Of a stretch of DNA of 64,000 nt, positions 50,799 through 61,346 are shown in pieces. The position numbers were made by a program, and so were the translations under genes. The stretch is from an uncultured Olsenella sp. GTDB taxonomy: Bacteria; Actinomycetota; Coriobacteriia; Coriobacteriales; Atopobiaceae. Positions within the stretch are counted from its first letter, which is position 1; each line of letters begins with the position of its first letter. Location: positions 1 to 64,000 of the forward strand of contig OMVT01000008.1 of NCBI GenBank assembly GCA_900314535.1, read 5' to 3'. The notes below the pieces were generated by a model, which searched no databases, was not told the DNA's origin, and saw nothing but the letters and a program-made list of their open reading frames with translations.

Positions 50799-52133
50799 AT
50801 GAGCGAAGAAAATGACGGAAGGCCTCCCGTGCCAGGCTACGACGAGACCCAGGTGCAGGAAACGAAGCATATGGCGCCCTCTCCCGTCGGGACGGGCGAG
50901 GGCGGCACAGGCGACGAGAAGCCGCCCAAGAAGGGCAGCGGACGTGTCGTCCTGGCTTCTGTCCTCGGCGGCGTCATCGGCGCTGTCGCAATCGTTGCAA
51001 TCCTCTTCGGATTCGGCCTTGTGAAGACAGGCTTGAAGACTTCGACCTCAGGCACGAGCCCGGCCCAGAACATCACGATCAACGCCGATACCGAGGATGC
51101 CACGGTTGCCGAGGCAGTCGCTGCCAAGACGGTGCCGTCTGTCGTCTCTGTCTATGTGACGACATCCTCCTCTTCGAGCCTCGGCTCTGGCGTCATCCTC
51201 GACACGGATGGCAACATCCTCACGAACTACCACGTGATCGACGGCGCCGAGGAGATCTCCGTCACGATCGAGGGCCAGAGCTATACGGCTACGGTCGTCG
51301 GTTCCGATGAGTCCTCCGACCTCGCTGTCATCAGGGCAGACCTCGAAGGCGCAACCGTCACCCCGATCGAGGTCGGCGACTCCTCCTCCCTTGTCATGGG
51401 CCAGTGGGTCATGGCAATAGGCTCGCCGTACGGCCTTGAGCAGTCCGTCTCCACAGGCATCGTCTCTGCCCTCTACCGCTCCACGATGATGCAGTCCACG
51501 AGCGGCAACACGATCTATACGAACCTCATCCAGACCGATGCTGCCATCAACCCGGGCAACTCCGGCGGCGCTCTTGTCGACTCCGAGGGCAAGCTTGTCG
51601 GCATCAACACCCTGATCGAGTCCGAGTCCGGCTCCTCTGCCGGCATCGGCTTCGCCATTCCTTCGAACTACGCTATCGAGGTCGCGAATACGATCATCTC
51701 TGGCAAGAAGGTCGTGCACCCCTATATCGGCCTCACGATGCAGACGGTCACCTCGTCTCTTGCCCAGCGCTACAGCCTCGGTGCCTCGAGCGGCGCCTAC
51801 GTCGTCGAAGTCACGTCGGGCAGCCCTGCTGATACCGCAGGCATCAAGTCGGGCGACATCATCACTGCGGTCGACGGCGAGTCCATCACCTCTGCTGATG
51901 GCATGATCCTCGCAATCCGCTCGAAGAATGTCGGCGATACCGTGAGCGTCACGTTCGTCCGCGATGGCAAGGAGCAGACGGTCCAGGTCACGCTCGGCTC
52001 GGATGAGAGCCTCCAGGCAGAACAGCAGCGGGACCAGAACTCCAATTCCGGCTCCAGCATCTTCGGCTTCGGCCTCGGCAATGGGCTTGGTGGCAATGGC
52101 TCGAGCTCGAATGGCCTTGGCAGCAGCAGGTAG
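50799..52133 (+). CDS. HtrA/DegP-like membrane-anchored serine protease
   Basis: 444 aa. A Pro/Gly-rich cytoplasmic N-terminus, a single TM anchor ([26 protein letters not shown], about residues 49-75), a trypsin-like domain with the triad His in LTNYHVIDG, Asp in SSDLAVIR and Ser in [12 protein letters not shown], then one PDZ domain ([33 protein letters not shown]). The Gly/Ser/Asn-rich tail ends the protein. Envelope quality-control protease acting outside the membrane. ATG 50799 follows AGAAAGGAAG. Confidence 0.94.
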   Translation: MSEENDGRPPVPGYDETQVQETKHMAPSPVGTGEGGTGDEKPPKKGSGRVVLASVLGGVIGAVAIVAILFGFGLVKTGLKTSTSGTSPAQNITINADTEDATVAEAVAAKTVPSVVSVYVTTSSSSSLGSGVILDTDGNILTNYHVIDGAEEISVTIEGQSYTATVVGSDESSDLAVIRADLEGATVTPIEVGDSSSLVMGQWVMAIGSPYGLEQSVSTGIVSALYRSTMMQSTSGNTIYTNLIQTDAAINPGNSGGALVDSEGKLVGINTLIESESGSSAGIGFAIPSNYAIEVANTIISGKKVVHPYIGLTMQTVTSSLAQRYSLGASSGAYVVEVTSGSPADTAGIKSGDIITAVDGESITSADGMILAIRSKNVGDTVSVTFVRDGKEQTVQVTLGSDESLQAEQQRDQNSNSGSSIFGFGLGNGLGGNGSSSNGLGSSR

Positions 52134-52153
52134 CGCTCCTGCATAGGCGCATG

Positions 52154-52188
52154 GGATGCCCCATCCTCTCCGGAGGGTGGGGCATCTT
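52154..52188 (+). terminator. htrA terminator
   Basis: GATGCCCCA and TGGGGCATC pair, with extra CCTC/GAGG pairs inside, followed by TTC. Confidence 0.75.
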
Positions 52189-52261
52189 CTATGTGGCCCA
52201 TTTCTGTCAGATGCATTTGCTACGCTCTAAGGGAGAGAACAAGGGCGATAGGAGGCCTTCC

Positions 52262-53938
52262 ATGCAGGAAATCAGGTGCCCGCACTGCGGCAAGGTGTTC
52301 AAGGTCGATGAGGCAAGCTACGCCGATATCGTGAAGCAGGTACGCGACCGGGAGTTCGCCGCAGAGATACAGAAGCAGGAGCAGATGCTCAGGCGCGAGC
52401 GCGAGCGGGCGGTCCAGCATGCAGAAGACGAGCTCAAGGCAAAGCTTCTGAAGGAGACCTCCGCGCGTGACAGCCAGATTGCGCTTCTCAAGAATGAGCT
52501 CGAGGCGCAGAAGAAGGCCGCAGACCAGAGCCTCGCTGCCAAGGATGCAGAAGCCGAGCGCTCGCTTGCCGCCCAGAAGCGTGAGAGCGACCTTGCGCAT
52601 GAGGCAGGCCTCGGCGAGCTCAAGGCAAAGATCTCAGAGCTCGAGAGCGCCCTTGCTGCTGCCAAGGATGCCCAGAGCCGCCAGGAGGCAGAGCAGAAGG
52701 CAGCGCTTGCCGAGGCGCTCTCCGGACGCGACCAGAAGATAGCGACGCTCGAGGCGGAGGCAAAGGCCAAAGAGCAGGCATACGAGGCCGAAACCAAGGC
52801 AAAGGAGCAGGCCTATCAGGACCAGAAGGCGCTTGCGCTCTCTGACCGCGACCAGAAGATTGCAGCGCTCGAAGCTGCAGCAAAGGAGCGCGAAGAGGCC
52901 TTCGCAAGCCAGAAGGCGCTGGCCTTGACCGAGGCGACCTCGCCTCTCGAGCAGAAGATTGCCGGGCTCGAAGGGGAGGTCAAGCAGGCCAAGGCAGAAC
53001 GCGAGCAGGCCGAGGCGACGCTCAGGCAGGAGATGGTGGAGAAGCTCCGCGACAAGGATGTCCTCATCCAGGACAAGCAGGATGAGATAGAGAGGCTCAG
53101 GAACCAGCGTGCCCGCCTCTCGACGAAGCTCATCGGCGAGACGCTCGAGCAGCACTGCGAGATGGAGTTCAACAAGTGGCGCATGATGGGCTTCCGGAAC
53201 GCCGAGTTCCACAAGGACAACGACGTCGTGGGAGGCTCCAAGGGCGACTATGTCTTCCGCGAGAACGACCCCTCGGGCACAGAGATCGTCTCGATCATGT
53301 TCGAGATGAAGAACGAGGATGAGGCTTCTGCCAAGGCCAACCGCCACAAGAATGCGGACTTCTTCAAGAAGCTCGACCAGGACCGAAAGAACAAGCACTG
53401 TGAATATGCCGTGCTCGTCACGATGCTCGAGCCGGACAACGAGTTCTACAACCAGGGCATCGTCGATGTGAGCTACGAGTATCCGAAGATGTACGCGATC
53501 AGACCCCAGTTCTTCATCCCGATGATCACGCTGCTTCGGAATGCGGGGCTCAATGCGGTGGATGCCCGCCGCGAGCTTGCCGAGACCAGGCAGCAGAACA
53601 TCGATATCACGAACTTCGAGGAGGCGCTCGGCGACTTCAAGCAGAAGTTCGGGAAGAACTATGCTGCTGCCTCGAACAAGTTCCAGAACGCTATCAAGGA
53701 GATCGACTCGACGATCGACCACCTGAACAAGGTGAAGGAGAACCTCCTCTCCTCCGAGCGCCAGCTCCGGCTTGCGAATGACAAGGCAGAAGGGCTCACG
53801 ATCAGGAAGCTCACCTACAAGAACCCGACCATGAAGGAGAAGTTCGAAGAGGCGAGGGCGGCCAATGAGAAGGCCCGGAAGGAGAGCCTGCCGCTTGCTG
53901 AGGGGGATGTGCCCCTGGATCCGGACGAGGTCGAATAG
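52262..53938 (+). CDS. DUF2130 coiled-coil protein
   Basis: 558 aa. An N-terminal zinc-ribbon start ([29 protein letters not shown]) leads into a long Ala/Lys/Glu/Gln coiled coil (about residues 25-285), then the DUF2130 domain ([72 protein letters not shown]), which has PD-(D/E)xK-like spacing (D..., E-M-K). Function unknown; a nuclease-like fold has been suggested for this family. AGGAGG lies 6 nt before ATG 52262. Confidence 0.88.
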   Translation: MQEIRCPHCGKVFKVDEASYADIVKQVRDREFAAEIQKQEQMLRRERERAVQHAEDELKAKLLKETSARDSQIALLKNELEAQKKAADQSLAAKDAEAERSLAAQKRESDLAHEAGLGELKAKISELESALAAAKDAQSRQEAEQKAALAEALSGRDQKIATLEAEAKAKEQAYEAETKAKEQAYQDQKALALSDRDQKIAALEAAAKEREEAFASQKALALTEATSPLEQKIAGLEGEVKQAKAEREQAEATLRQEMVEKLRDKDVLIQDKQDEIERLRNQRARLSTKLIGETLEQHCEMEFNKWRMMGFRNAEFHKDNDVVGGSKGDYVFRENDPSGTEIVSIMFEMKNEDEASAKANRHKNADFFKKLDQDRKNKHCEYAVLVTMLEPDNEFYNQGIVDVSYEYPKMYAIRPQFFIPMITLLRNAGLNAVDARRELAETRQQNIDITNFEEALGDFKQKFGKNYAAASNKFQNAIKEIDSTIDHLNKVKENLLSSERQLRLANDKAEGLTIRKLTYKNPTMKEKFEEARAANEKARKESLPLAEGDVPLDPDEVE

Positions 53939-53996
53939 GCACATCAGAGAGCCTTTCAGAGCTTTTGGCAACGAGAGACATAAGCGCAGCATGAGA

Positions 53997-54030
53997 AGAG
54001 CGGAGTCCGTCTTGCGACGAGCTCCGCTCT
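53997..54030. terminator. Bidirectional terminator between DUF2130 and MetE-like genes
   Basis: AGAGCGGAG and CTCCGCTCT form a 9-bp stem between convergent genes. Confidence 0.7.
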
Positions 54031-54060
54031 GCTTGTGGCTATGGGTCTGTCTCTTGTAGC

Positions 54061-55176
54061 CTACGCGCCCCAGACACGCTCTGCGATGCGCTTGATGAGG
54101 GTGCACTTCGCCCACTGGTCGTCCTCGGTGAGGACGTTTCCTTCCTCGGTGGAGGAGAAACCGCACTGCGGAGAGAGGCGGAGCTGCTCCAAGGGCACGT
54201 ACTTCTCTGCCTCGTGGATCCTCTCGATCACGGCATCCTCATCCTCAAGCTCCGGGAACTTCGACGTGACGAGGCCGAGGACGACAATCCTGTCCTTCGC
54301 ATAGCGGAGCGGCTCGAAGTCGCCGGCACGGTCGGAGTCGTACTCGAGGAAGAAGCCATCATAGTTCGCCTCGAAGCGGGTCTTTGCGACTGGCTCATAG
54401 CCGCCGGAGCTGAACCAGGTGCTCCTGAAGTTGCCGCGGCAGATGTGCGTCGTGATGGCCATGTCCTCGGGCTTTGCCTCGAGGATGCGGTTGATCGTCG
54501 TGACGTAGTGCTTTGCCACCTCGGCCAGATCGATGCCTTCCGCCTCGTAGGCAGCACGCTTCTTTGCATCGCAGAACTCGCCCCAGGCCGTGTCATCGAA
54601 CTGGAGATAGCGGCAGCCGAGGTCGTAGAAGGCCTTCACGGCGTCCTGGTAGGTGGTGACGATATCGTCGAAGAGGGCCTGCTCGTCCTTATAGCGGTCA
54701 ATCGGCTCATACGTAGCCTTGCCACGGACACAGGGGATGAGGTGGAGCATCGACGGCGACGGTATCGTCATCTTCGTCGGGCAGTCGCCTGCAATCTCCC
54801 TGAGCTTTGCGTAGTGCTTCAAGAACGGGTGGTCGCCGAAGCCGATCTTGCCTGTGAAGCGGAGCTGGGCGCCCTTGGGCTTCGGGCCCTTGAACTCGAC
54901 GGACCAGTTGGCAGCATCCACATGCTCGACGCCCTCGAGCTCCTCGAGGAAGTCGAGGTGCCACATGGCACGGCGGAACTCGCCGTCGGTCACGGCCTTG
55001 AGGCCGACCTTCTTCTCGCTTTCCACAAGCTCCGTGATGCACCCATCTTCGACGGCGGTGAGCTCATCTCGGGAGATCTTGCCGGCGGCAAAGGCTGCAC
55101 GGGCACGTTTGAGGCGCTGGGGGCGCAGGAAGCTTCCCACGATATCAAAGGTATAGGGCGGCTGCTTGATGGTCAT
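54061..55176 (-). CDS. Cobalamin-independent methionine synthase family protein (MetE C-terminal type)
   Basis: 371 aa single-domain protein related to the MetE catalytic half and YxjG/YxjH. Zinc-site residues are seen: HICRGN (His and Cys) and the C-terminal SPQCGFSS. Other blocks are DIVGSFLRPQRLK, AVTDGEFRRAMWHLDFLE and YLQFDDTAWGEFC. These short homologues transfer methyl groups to homocysteine from varied donors, or have other methylthiol roles. Two close starts exist: 55176 (AGGAGG at 8 nt) is better placed than 55182. No SAM riboswitch or T-box consensus was seen in the leader. Confidence 0.87.
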   Translation of the reverse strand: MTIKQPPYTFDIVGSFLRPQRLKRARAAFAAGKISRDELTAVEDGCITELVESEKKVGLKAVTDGEFRRAMWHLDFLEELEGVEHVDAANWSVEFKGPKPKGAQLRFTGKIGFGDHPFLKHYAKLREIAGDCPTKMTIPSPSMLHLIPCVRGKATYEPIDRYKDEQALFDDIVTTYQDAVKAFYDLGCRYLQFDDTAWGEFCDAKKRAAYEAEGIDLAEVAKHYVTTINRILEAKPEDMAITTHICRGNFRSTWFSSGGYEPVAKTRFEANYDGFFLEYDSDRAGDFEPLRYAKDRIVVLGLVTSKFPELEDEDAVIERIHEAEKYVPLEQLRLSPQCGFSSTEEGNVLTEDDQWAKCTLIKRIAERVWGA

Positions 55177-55297
55177 GCGCATCTCCTCCTGGATGGCGGG
55201 CACCCGTCTGCTGCCGTGCCCTGAACGGTTCTCTGGTGTACGGACAGAAATGGTGCCAGATAGGTGCTTCATAGAAAACTATCTATTAGCGAGCGAT

Positions 55298-55320
55298 ATC
55301 CATAGCATGAAGCTATGGAT
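55298..55320 (-). terminator. Stem-loop after DUF2891 gene
   Basis: ATCCATAGC and GCTATGGAT form a 9-bp perfect stem with a 5-nt loop between two minus-strand genes, followed on that strand by ATCGCTCG. The T run is weak. Confidence 0.45.
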
Positions 55321-55357
55321 GCAGGAGAAGCACGGCTGAAGCTCCGACGCAATCGGC

Positions 55358-56446
55358 TCAGTCGGCAAGCGCTGCGCAGACGAAGCTGCCGACCCAGTGG
55401 TCGGCGAGATATCCCGAAAGCTCGACATCCTGGACGCCCTGGACGAGCCAGCGCGTAGCCTCTGCTGCGAAGCGGTCACGTGCTGCGCCGGCAGGAAGCG
55501 CCGAGGCGGCATCGCGGGCAGCAAGGGCACGGGAGGTGGGAAGAGCCACGGTATGCACCTCGAGATACCCTGTGCCATCCCACTTGCCAGGGAGGTCCTG
55601 GATGAGGGGAGAGCTGAAGCTCTCGGAGAAGAGGGGAGGCAGGAAGCCTTCCATCCAGGAGGCATAGGCATCTTCGGGGAGGACCCTTGCCATGAGGGCG
55701 GCTTCATTCAGGATTGCCGAGGTGAAGGTATCGGCCTCGGGCTCATAGGCAAGAGGTGCCTCCACGTCATTTCCAAAGAGACGGACGGCTGCCATGCAGA
55801 CGGACTCCAGGAGCTCCTGGTCCTGTGTCGCCTCTGCGTAGTCTGCTGCCATCGCAAGCGACCAGGCGGTGTCCGAATGCAGGCCGGTGCGGGCAGGAAG
55901 CGAGAGATGCGCTATCCAGTCCGCAACGCGCCGGTGCATCTCCTCGGTGAGTGGGGAAAGCGCTGCCCTCCAGTCTTCAGCCTCTTCTGCATGCGGATTT
56001 CCTGCCAGCTCCGCGAGGTGTGCGAGCTCTTCGTCGAGGGCAAGCTCCCAGGTCCAGCCGTAGGGCTTCTCCTCCCACTGGGGCACCTTCTCCTTCCAGC
56101 TCCTGGCTTCGGCTGCCATGAGATCGGGAGCGAAGGTGCGGGAGAGCTGGGCGGCTGCCTGCTCCTCGAGCTCGGGCGTATCTGCAAGGACATTGTCCTT
56201 GAGCAGGCGCACGAGCGTCCAGTGAGAGTGGACGCAGGAATGCCAGTCGAAGGAGCCATAGAACGCCGGGAAGCGTCTGCGGGGCAGCTCGAGGTCCTCG
56301 GCACAGGTGAGCGTCTGGCGCTCAGAGCAGGGATAGGGACGCTCTATCTGGGAGAGCACGCATGTCGCGACGCCTGCAAGCGCAGCATGCGTCCCCTCCT
56401 GCGTGAATGCATCCTCTGTGAGCCTGAAGCCGAGATCTCCTATCAT
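55358..56446 (-). CDS. DUF2891 family protein
   Basis: 362 aa cytoplasmic, helical. The DUF2891 hallmark FPAFYGSFDWHSCVHSHWTLVRLL is near residue 60, followed by RPYGW-like EKPYGWTWELALDEELAHLA and LHSDTAWSLAMAADYA. The arrangement of aromatic and His residues resembles an alpha/alpha-toroid, but no activity is established. GGGAGG lies 5 nt before ATG 56446; the much longer upstream frame overlaps the AlaX gene and is not coding. Confidence 0.87.
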   Translation of the reverse strand: MIGDLGFRLTEDAFTQEGTHAALAGVATCVLSQIERPYPCSERQTLTCAEDLELPRRRFPAFYGSFDWHSCVHSHWTLVRLLKDNVLADTPELEEQAAAQLSRTFAPDLMAAEARSWKEKVPQWEEKPYGWTWELALDEELAHLAELAGNPHAEEAEDWRAALSPLTEEMHRRVADWIAHLSLPARTGLHSDTAWSLAMAADYAEATQDQELLESVCMAAVRLFGNDVEAPLAYEPEADTFTSAILNEAALMARVLPEDAYASWMEGFLPPLFSESFSSPLIQDLPGKWDGTGYLEVHTVALPTSRALAARDAASALPAGAARDRFAAEATRWLVQGVQDVELSGYLADHWVGSFVCAALAD

Positions 56447-56665
56447 GCGTGCCTCCCATCCCTGGCCCGGGCCTTCTGGCCGAGCTGAATCTCCTGCATC
56501 CATTGTGCGTGCAGAAGGCAGGGACCAGCGAATGCGTCCCCGCTTTTTAGCATGCCGGTTACAACGTGCCCCGTGGTTTGCATGGGCCGGCCGAGCAGGC
56601 CTATCATGTCCCGTTGGAGAATTCGGAGCGCTCAGGACGAGCGCAGCCAGGAGGCAGGCATATCC

Positions 56666-57880
56666 ATGGAGACATTCGATGAGCTGTACTATCGGGAGCC
56701 CTATGCGAAGGAGTTCGATGCGACGGTCGTCGCATGCGAGCCGGCGGAGGGCGGCTATGCGGTCACGCTCGACGAGTCGGCCTTCTATCCCGAAGGCGGC
56801 GGCCAGCCGGGAGACCGTGGCACGCTCGTGCTCGGCGAAGGCGAGGATGCGACGACCGTGCATGTGACGAATACCGTGCCGGGCAAGGGAGCAGATGGCG
56901 CAGAGGAAGGCGCCGTGCATCTCTGCGATGCTCCGCTTCCCCAGGGAGCATCTGTCCACGGCGTTCTCGACTGGACGTGGCGCCGCGACAATATGGAAGC
57001 CCATACCGGCGAGCATATCGTCTCGGGCATCGTTCATGCGCTCTTCGGCTACGACAACATCGGCTTCCATATGGGAGAGCGCGCCATCGAGGTGGATTTC
57101 GACGGCGTGCTCACGGCAGAAGATGCCCTTGATGTGGAGCGCCGCGCCAATGCGGCGGTCCGTGCCGATGTGCCGGTGCATGTGCTTCTGCCGACGCCAG
57201 AAGAGCTCGAGCACATGGACTACCGCAGCAAGAAGGATCATGAGGGCCAGATCCGCATCGTCGAGATCGAAGGCGTCGACACGTGCGCCTGCTGCGGCAC
57301 GCATACAGCCACATCCGGCCAGGTCGGCCTCATCAAGATCGTGCGCATGAGCACGAAAAAGAAGAAGACCCGTCTCGAGCTTCTGTGCGGCAGGCGCGCG
57401 CTCGAGCTCGTAGAAGAGCGCATGGATCAGCTCCGCGATGCGAGCAACTTCCTCTCCGTTGCAGATGAAGAGGTGCCGGAAGCCGTGAGGCGCCTCTCTG
57501 CCGAGAAGGACGGCTACAAGCACCAGCTCAAGCAGGCGGTGCGCGAGAAGCTTGCGCAGGATGTGGCAGCAGCCGCACCGGAAGGCGGCCTCCTTCTGTG
57601 GTTCCAGGAAGGGCTCGAGATAGACGAGCTGCGCTTCGTCTGCGAGACGGCACTTGCACGCGACGATGTGGAGAAGGTGGCAGCGCTTTCCGATGTGCCG
57701 GGAGATGCAGCACGCATCGCCTATGTGCTGGCAGCGAAGGAAGAAGATCTGCGTCCTGCCTGCAAGGAGCTCAACAAGAGGCTTCAGGGACGTGGCGGCG
57801 GCAAGCCCCAGATGGTCCAGGGCAGCTGGGCAGCAACGCGCGAAGAGGCAGAGGCTGCTGCAAAGGAGCTTCTCGGATAG
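56666..57880 (+). CDS. Alanyl-tRNA editing protein, AlaX-L type
   Basis: 404 aa. An N-terminal beta-barrel (SAFYPEGGGQPGDRGTL) is followed by the AlaRS/ThrRS editing domain with zinc ligands HTGEHIVSG (HxxxH) and CACCGTHTATSGQV (Cys, His). The C-terminal about 150 residues resemble the DHHA1/C-Ala region (GGLLLWFQEGLEIDELR, GRGGGKPQMVQGSW). It deacylates Ser- or Gly-tRNA-Ala in trans. AGGAGG lies about 11 nt before ATG 56666. Monocistronic. Confidence 0.92.
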   Translation: METFDELYYREPYAKEFDATVVACEPAEGGYAVTLDESAFYPEGGGQPGDRGTLVLGEGEDATTVHVTNTVPGKGADGAEEGAVHLCDAPLPQGASVHGVLDWTWRRDNMEAHTGEHIVSGIVHALFGYDNIGFHMGERAIEVDFDGVLTAEDALDVERRANAAVRADVPVHVLLPTPEELEHMDYRSKKDHEGQIRIVEIEGVDTCACCGTHTATSGQVGLIKIVRMSTKKKKTRLELLCGRRALELVEERMDQLRDASNFLSVADEEVPEAVRRLSAEKDGYKHQLKQAVREKLAQDVAAAAPEGGLLLWFQEGLEIDELRFVCETALARDDVEKVAALSDVPGDAARIAYVLAAKEEDLRPACKELNKRLQGRGGGKPQMVQGSWAATREEAEAAAKELLG

Positions 57881-58001
57881 GCAGAGAAGCATCTGCTGGA
57901 TGAGGTCCGGGTGCGCCCCTTCCGCCTTCTGCGTGGGCGGGAGGGGCGCAGTGCGTTGCATGCAATGTGTCGGCTCTGTGAAGCGCTGCCCTCTGTTTGC
58001 T

Positions 58002-58054
58002 ATATACCCCCATGGGGCATATAGTAGGCAGCAGAAAGAACCCCTTGGGGGTAT
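58002..58054 (+). promoter_or_regulatory. Two CsoR-type operator palindromes before csoR
   Basis: ATATACCCCCATGGGGCATAT (58002-58022) and AACCCCTTGGGGGTATGA (58039-58056) share the TATACCCC/GGGGTAT-type dyad of CsoR operators. They lie just upstream of csoR, implying autoregulation by copper. Confidence 0.8.
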
Positions 58055-58071
58055 GACAGGAGGGACCGACG

Positions 58072-58404
58072 ATGGCAGAAGAGAAGAAGGAAGCCACAGA
58101 GCAGGAGAGCTGCCCGGCATGCGGAAGCCAGAAGCATACGCCGCGCTCCGAGAAGCTCAAGCATGATGTGGACCGGCGCATCAACCGTGCCATCGGCCAG
58201 CTCAATGGCATCAAGAACATGGTCGATTCCGACCGCTACTGCGGCGATGTGCTGACACAGCTCGCCGCCGTCGAGAGCGCCGTCAAGGCAATCTCGCGCG
58301 AAGTGATGCGCGACCACCTCGAGACCTGCGTCGTGGAACAGGTGCAGGAAGGAAACGTCGAGGTCGTCGACGAGGTCATGGACCTCTTCAAGAAGTTCTA
58401 CTAG
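58072..58404 (+). CDS. csoR: Copper-sensing repressor CsoR
   Basis: 110 aa DUF156/CsoR protein. The Cu(I) ligand set C-H-C is visible: Cys in SDRYCGDVLTQLAAV, then His and Cys in MRDHLETCVV. An extra N-terminal CPACGS knuckle precedes the helical core (HDVDRRINRAIGQLNGIKNMV). Copper binding releases the repressor from GC-rich dyads; three such dyads flank it. First gene of the csoR-copA unit. Confidence 0.94.
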   Translation: MAEEKKEATEQESCPACGSQKHTPRSEKLKHDVDRRINRAIGQLNGIKNMVDSDRYCGDVLTQLAAVESAVKAISREVMRDHLETCVVEQVQEGNVEVVDEVMDLFKKFY

Positions 58405-58461
58405 GAGCCTTGCCTCCTGCAGGCCCTTCTGCAGGAGAGCTGAGGCATATCTGTCACTGCG

Positions 58462-58481
58462 ATATACCCCATATGGGTATT
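58462..58481 (+). promoter_or_regulatory. CsoR-type operator before copA
   Basis: ATATACCCCATATGGGTATT, a third copy of the dyad, 13 nt before the copA start, suggesting copA has its own copper-regulated promoter. Confidence 0.75.
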
Positions 58482-58494
58482 GAAAGGAGGCAGC

Positions 58495-61086
58495 ATGGCT
58501 GATGCGAAGGAGACCTTCGATATCACGGGCATGACATGCGCGGCGTGCGAAGCGCGTGTGCAGCGTGCCGCATCAGGCGTCAAAGGCGTGAGCCAGGCCC
58601 AAGTCAACCTGCTGAAGAATTCGATGGAGCTCGTCTACGACGGAAAGCCGAAGACGCTCGATGCGGTCGTTGCCGCTATCGACAAGGCAGGCTACGGCGC
58701 TGCCCCGCGTTCCCGTGCAAACACATCCGAGAAGGCAGCTGCCTTCGTCGATCCCAAGATCGCGGCAGACAAGGCGATTGCCGCGAAGCAGAAGCAGCTC
58801 ATCTGGTCGCTTGTGTTCGGCGTGCCGCTCTTCTATATCGCAATGGGCCCCATGCTCGGCTGGCCTGAGGTTCCGGGCCTTGCTGGCATGGAAGGGATGA
58901 TGGCAAGCGCGGTGACGCAGCTCCTTCTGGCGACGCTTGTGCTCTTTGTCAACAGAAGCTACTTCCAGATGGGCTTCAAGACGCTCTTCCATCTCTCGCC
59001 CAACATGGACTCGCTCATCGCCGTAGGCTCGGCAGCGTCCTACCTCTACTCGCTTGTCGGCGTCTACCAGATGGCAGAGGCCTTCGGCGCCCTCGATATC
59101 GAGAGTGCCCACTATGCGATGATGCATAGCCTCTACTTCGACTCTGCCGGCACGATCCTCGTCCTCATCACGCTCGGCAAGTACTTCGAGGCCAGGGCCA
59201 AGGGCAAGACGACAAGCGCACTCTCTGCCCTCATGGACCTGGCGCCCAAGACCGCGACGGTCGTGCGCGATGGGGAAGAGCAGAAGATAGCTGCTGACGA
59301 TGTGCGCGAAGGCGACATCCTTGTCGTCCGCACAGGCGAGTCTGTGCCGGTTGACGGCGTCTTGACCGAAGGCACGGCATCGGTCGACGAGTCTGCCATC
59401 ACGGGCGAGCCTGTGCCGGCAGAGAAGGCAGCAGGCGACAAGGTGACGGGCGCCACGGTCGTCCAGGCTGGCTGGTTCCAGATGCGTGCCACCGCTGTAG
59501 GTGCCGATACGACGCTTTCCCACATCATCAGGCTCGTCGACGAAGCCACGAACTCGAAGGCTCCGATCGAGCGCACGGCTGACCGCATTGCCGGCGTCTT
59601 CGTCCCCGTCGTTATGGCCATCGCCGCTGCGACCTTCGTGCTCTGGCTTGCTGTCCTGGCACCGGGAGACTTCGCCGTTGCCTTCAACCACGCCGTCTCT
59701 GTCCTTGTCATCTCCTGCCCCTGCGCGCTTGGCTTGGCCACCCCTACCGCCATCATGGTCGGCACGGAGCGTGGCGCCAAGGTCGGCATCCTGATCAAGA
59801 GCGCAGAATCGCTCGAGTGCGCAGGAGACCTCGATACGGTCGTCCTCGACAAGACAGGCACGATCACGGAGGGCAAGCCCCGCGTGACATCGTTCGTGCC
59901 GGCAGCTTCTGCTAGAAAGGATGTCCTTTCCCTTGCGGCAGCGCTCGAGAGCAGAAGCGAGCACCCGCTTGCCCAGGCTGTCGTGAGCTACGCAGAGGAC
60001 GAGAAGGCAGCAGCTGACGCAGACGTCTCAGACTTCACCCAGATTCCGGGTGGCGGCCTTGCCGGCACTGTCTCGGGCGTGAAGCTCCTGATCGGCAACG
60101 CCCGCCTCATGAAGGAGTGCGGTGTCGATGTCTCCGAGCTCGTGTCTGCAGCAGATGCAGCAGCAGCCAAGGCTGAGACCCCGCTCTTCATTGCTGCTGA
60201 CGGCAAGCTTTCCGCCCTTGTCGCAATCGCCGACGTCGTGAAGCCGACATCTGCCTCTGCAATCGCCCGCCTCCACCAGATGGGCATACATGCCATCATG
60301 CTCACGGGCGACCAGCCGAAGACCGCCTCTGTCATCGCCTCTGAGGTTGGTGTCGACGAGGTCGTGGCAGGCGTCCTCCCCGACCAGAAGGAGAAGAAGG
60401 TCCACGATCTCGAGCGCCAGGGCCACAAGGTCGCAATGGTCGGTGACGGCATCAACGATGCGCCGGCCCTTGCCCGCGCCGATGTGGGCATCGCGATCGG
60501 TGCCGGTACGGATGTGGCGATCGGCTCTGCCGATATCGTCCTCATGCACTCCGATCCGGCCGATATCGCAACGGCGATCGAGCTCTCCCGTGCGACGATG
60601 AGGGACATCCGCCAGAACCTGTTCTGGGCGCTCTTCTACAATGCAATCTGCATCCCGGTCGCAATCGGCGTGCTCGCCCCGTGGGGCATCACGCTGAACC
60701 CGATGGTGGGCGCAGCGGCAATGGGCTTCTCGTCCGTGTTCGTCGTCTCGAACGCGCTCAGGCTCTTTGCCTGGAAGCCTTCCAAAGCCAAGGCAGATGC
60801 TTCGGCAAAGGAAACGAAAGTCAGCGTATCGGAGGGGACGGATGAGAATCCGTCCGGAGAGGAAGGAAAAGATATGGCAGCAAAGACGCTTTCTATCGAT
60901 GGCATGATGTGCGAGCACTGCGTCCAGCACGTGACCGAGGCGCTCGAGGGTGTCCGCGGCGTGAAGAACGTCCACGTCTCGCTCGAGAACAAGAACGCGA
61001 CGCTCGACGCCGGGTTTCTCGTGTCTGACGACAAGCTCAAGAAGGCCGTCGCAGACGCCGGCTACACGGTGACCGCAATCAAGTAG
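58495..61086 (+). CDS. copA: Cu(I)-exporting P1B-type ATPase fused to C-terminal CopZ-like domain
   Basis: 863 aa. N-terminal HMA domain with [10 protein letters not shown] (residues 12-21), actuator TGEP, CPC metal site in ISCPCALG (about residue 410), phosphorylation DKTGTITEG (about 453), HP motif [15 protein letters not shown] hinge. After the last TM pair and a charged linker, a second HMA domain ([12 protein letters not shown], from about 801) ends the protein. An internal ATG (60874), preceded by AGGAAGGAAAA, would give a free 70-aa CopZ chaperone. Exports Cu+ across the membrane. AAAGGAGG before ATG 58495. Confidence 0.95.
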   Translation: MADAKETFDITGMTCAACEARVQRAASGVKGVSQAQVNLLKNSMELVYDGKPKTLDAVVAAIDKAGYGAAPRSRANTSEKAAAFVDPKIAADKAIAAKQKQLIWSLVFGVPLFYIAMGPMLGWPEVPGLAGMEGMMASAVTQLLLATLVLFVNRSYFQMGFKTLFHLSPNMDSLIAVGSAASYLYSLVGVYQMAEAFGALDIESAHYAMMHSLYFDSAGTILVLITLGKYFEARAKGKTTSALSALMDLAPKTATVVRDGEEQKIAADDVREGDILVVRTGESVPVDGVLTEGTASVDESAITGEPVPAEKAAGDKVTGATVVQAGWFQMRATAVGADTTLSHIIRLVDEATNSKAPIERTADRIAGVFVPVVMAIAAATFVLWLAVLAPGDFAVAFNHAVSVLVISCPCALGLATPTAIMVGTERGAKVGILIKSAESLECAGDLDTVVLDKTGTITEGKPRVTSFVPAASARKDVLSLAAALESRSEHPLAQAVVSYAEDEKAAADADVSDFTQIPGGGLAGTVSGVKLLIGNARLMKECGVDVSELVSAADAAAAKAETPLFIAADGKLSALVAIADVVKPTSASAIARLHQMGIHAIMLTGDQPKTASVIASEVGVDEVVAGVLPDQKEKKVHDLERQGHKVAMVGDGINDAPALARADVGIAIGAGTDVAIGSADIVLMHSDPADIATAIELSRATMRDIRQNLFWALFYNAICIPVAIGVLAPWGITLNPMVGAAAMGFSSVFVVSNALRLFAWKPSKAKADASAKETKVSVSEGTDENPSGEEGKDMAAKTLSIDGMMCEHCVQHVTEALEGVRGVKNVHVSLENKNATLDAGFLVSDDKLKKAVADAGYTVTAIK

Positions 61087-61109
61087 CTCTTGCATACAAG
61101 GCAGAATGG

Positions 61110-61153
61110 CAGGACGGGCAGGCCCTTCGGGACCTGCCCGTCCTGCTGTTTCT
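61110..61153 (+). terminator. copA terminator
   Basis: CAGGACGGGCAGG and CCTGCCCGTCCTG form a 13-bp stem, followed by CTGTTTC. Confidence 0.85.
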
Positions 61154-61346
61154 GTATGCCGATGAGATGAGGCTTCAGCCTAGGCAGAGATGCGGAGCCT
61201 GGCGGAGAACTCGGAATCTGCGGGCACGAAGCCTACTGTGACGGTGCTCTGGGACTCTTCGCTCTGGCCAGCCTCAGGTTCATTGCGGCTCTGCGGCTCT
61301 TCCTGCTGCTCGCTTGTGGCCGTGCCTGCAGCTCCTGTCTCGGCGC

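Noticed and set aside
55358-58120. 920-aa minus-strand open frame spanning the DUF2891 and AlaX loci
   Set aside because: Only its 3' third has family motifs and a ribosome binding site (start 56446). The rest is antisense to the AlaX gene, which has clear motifs on the plus strand.
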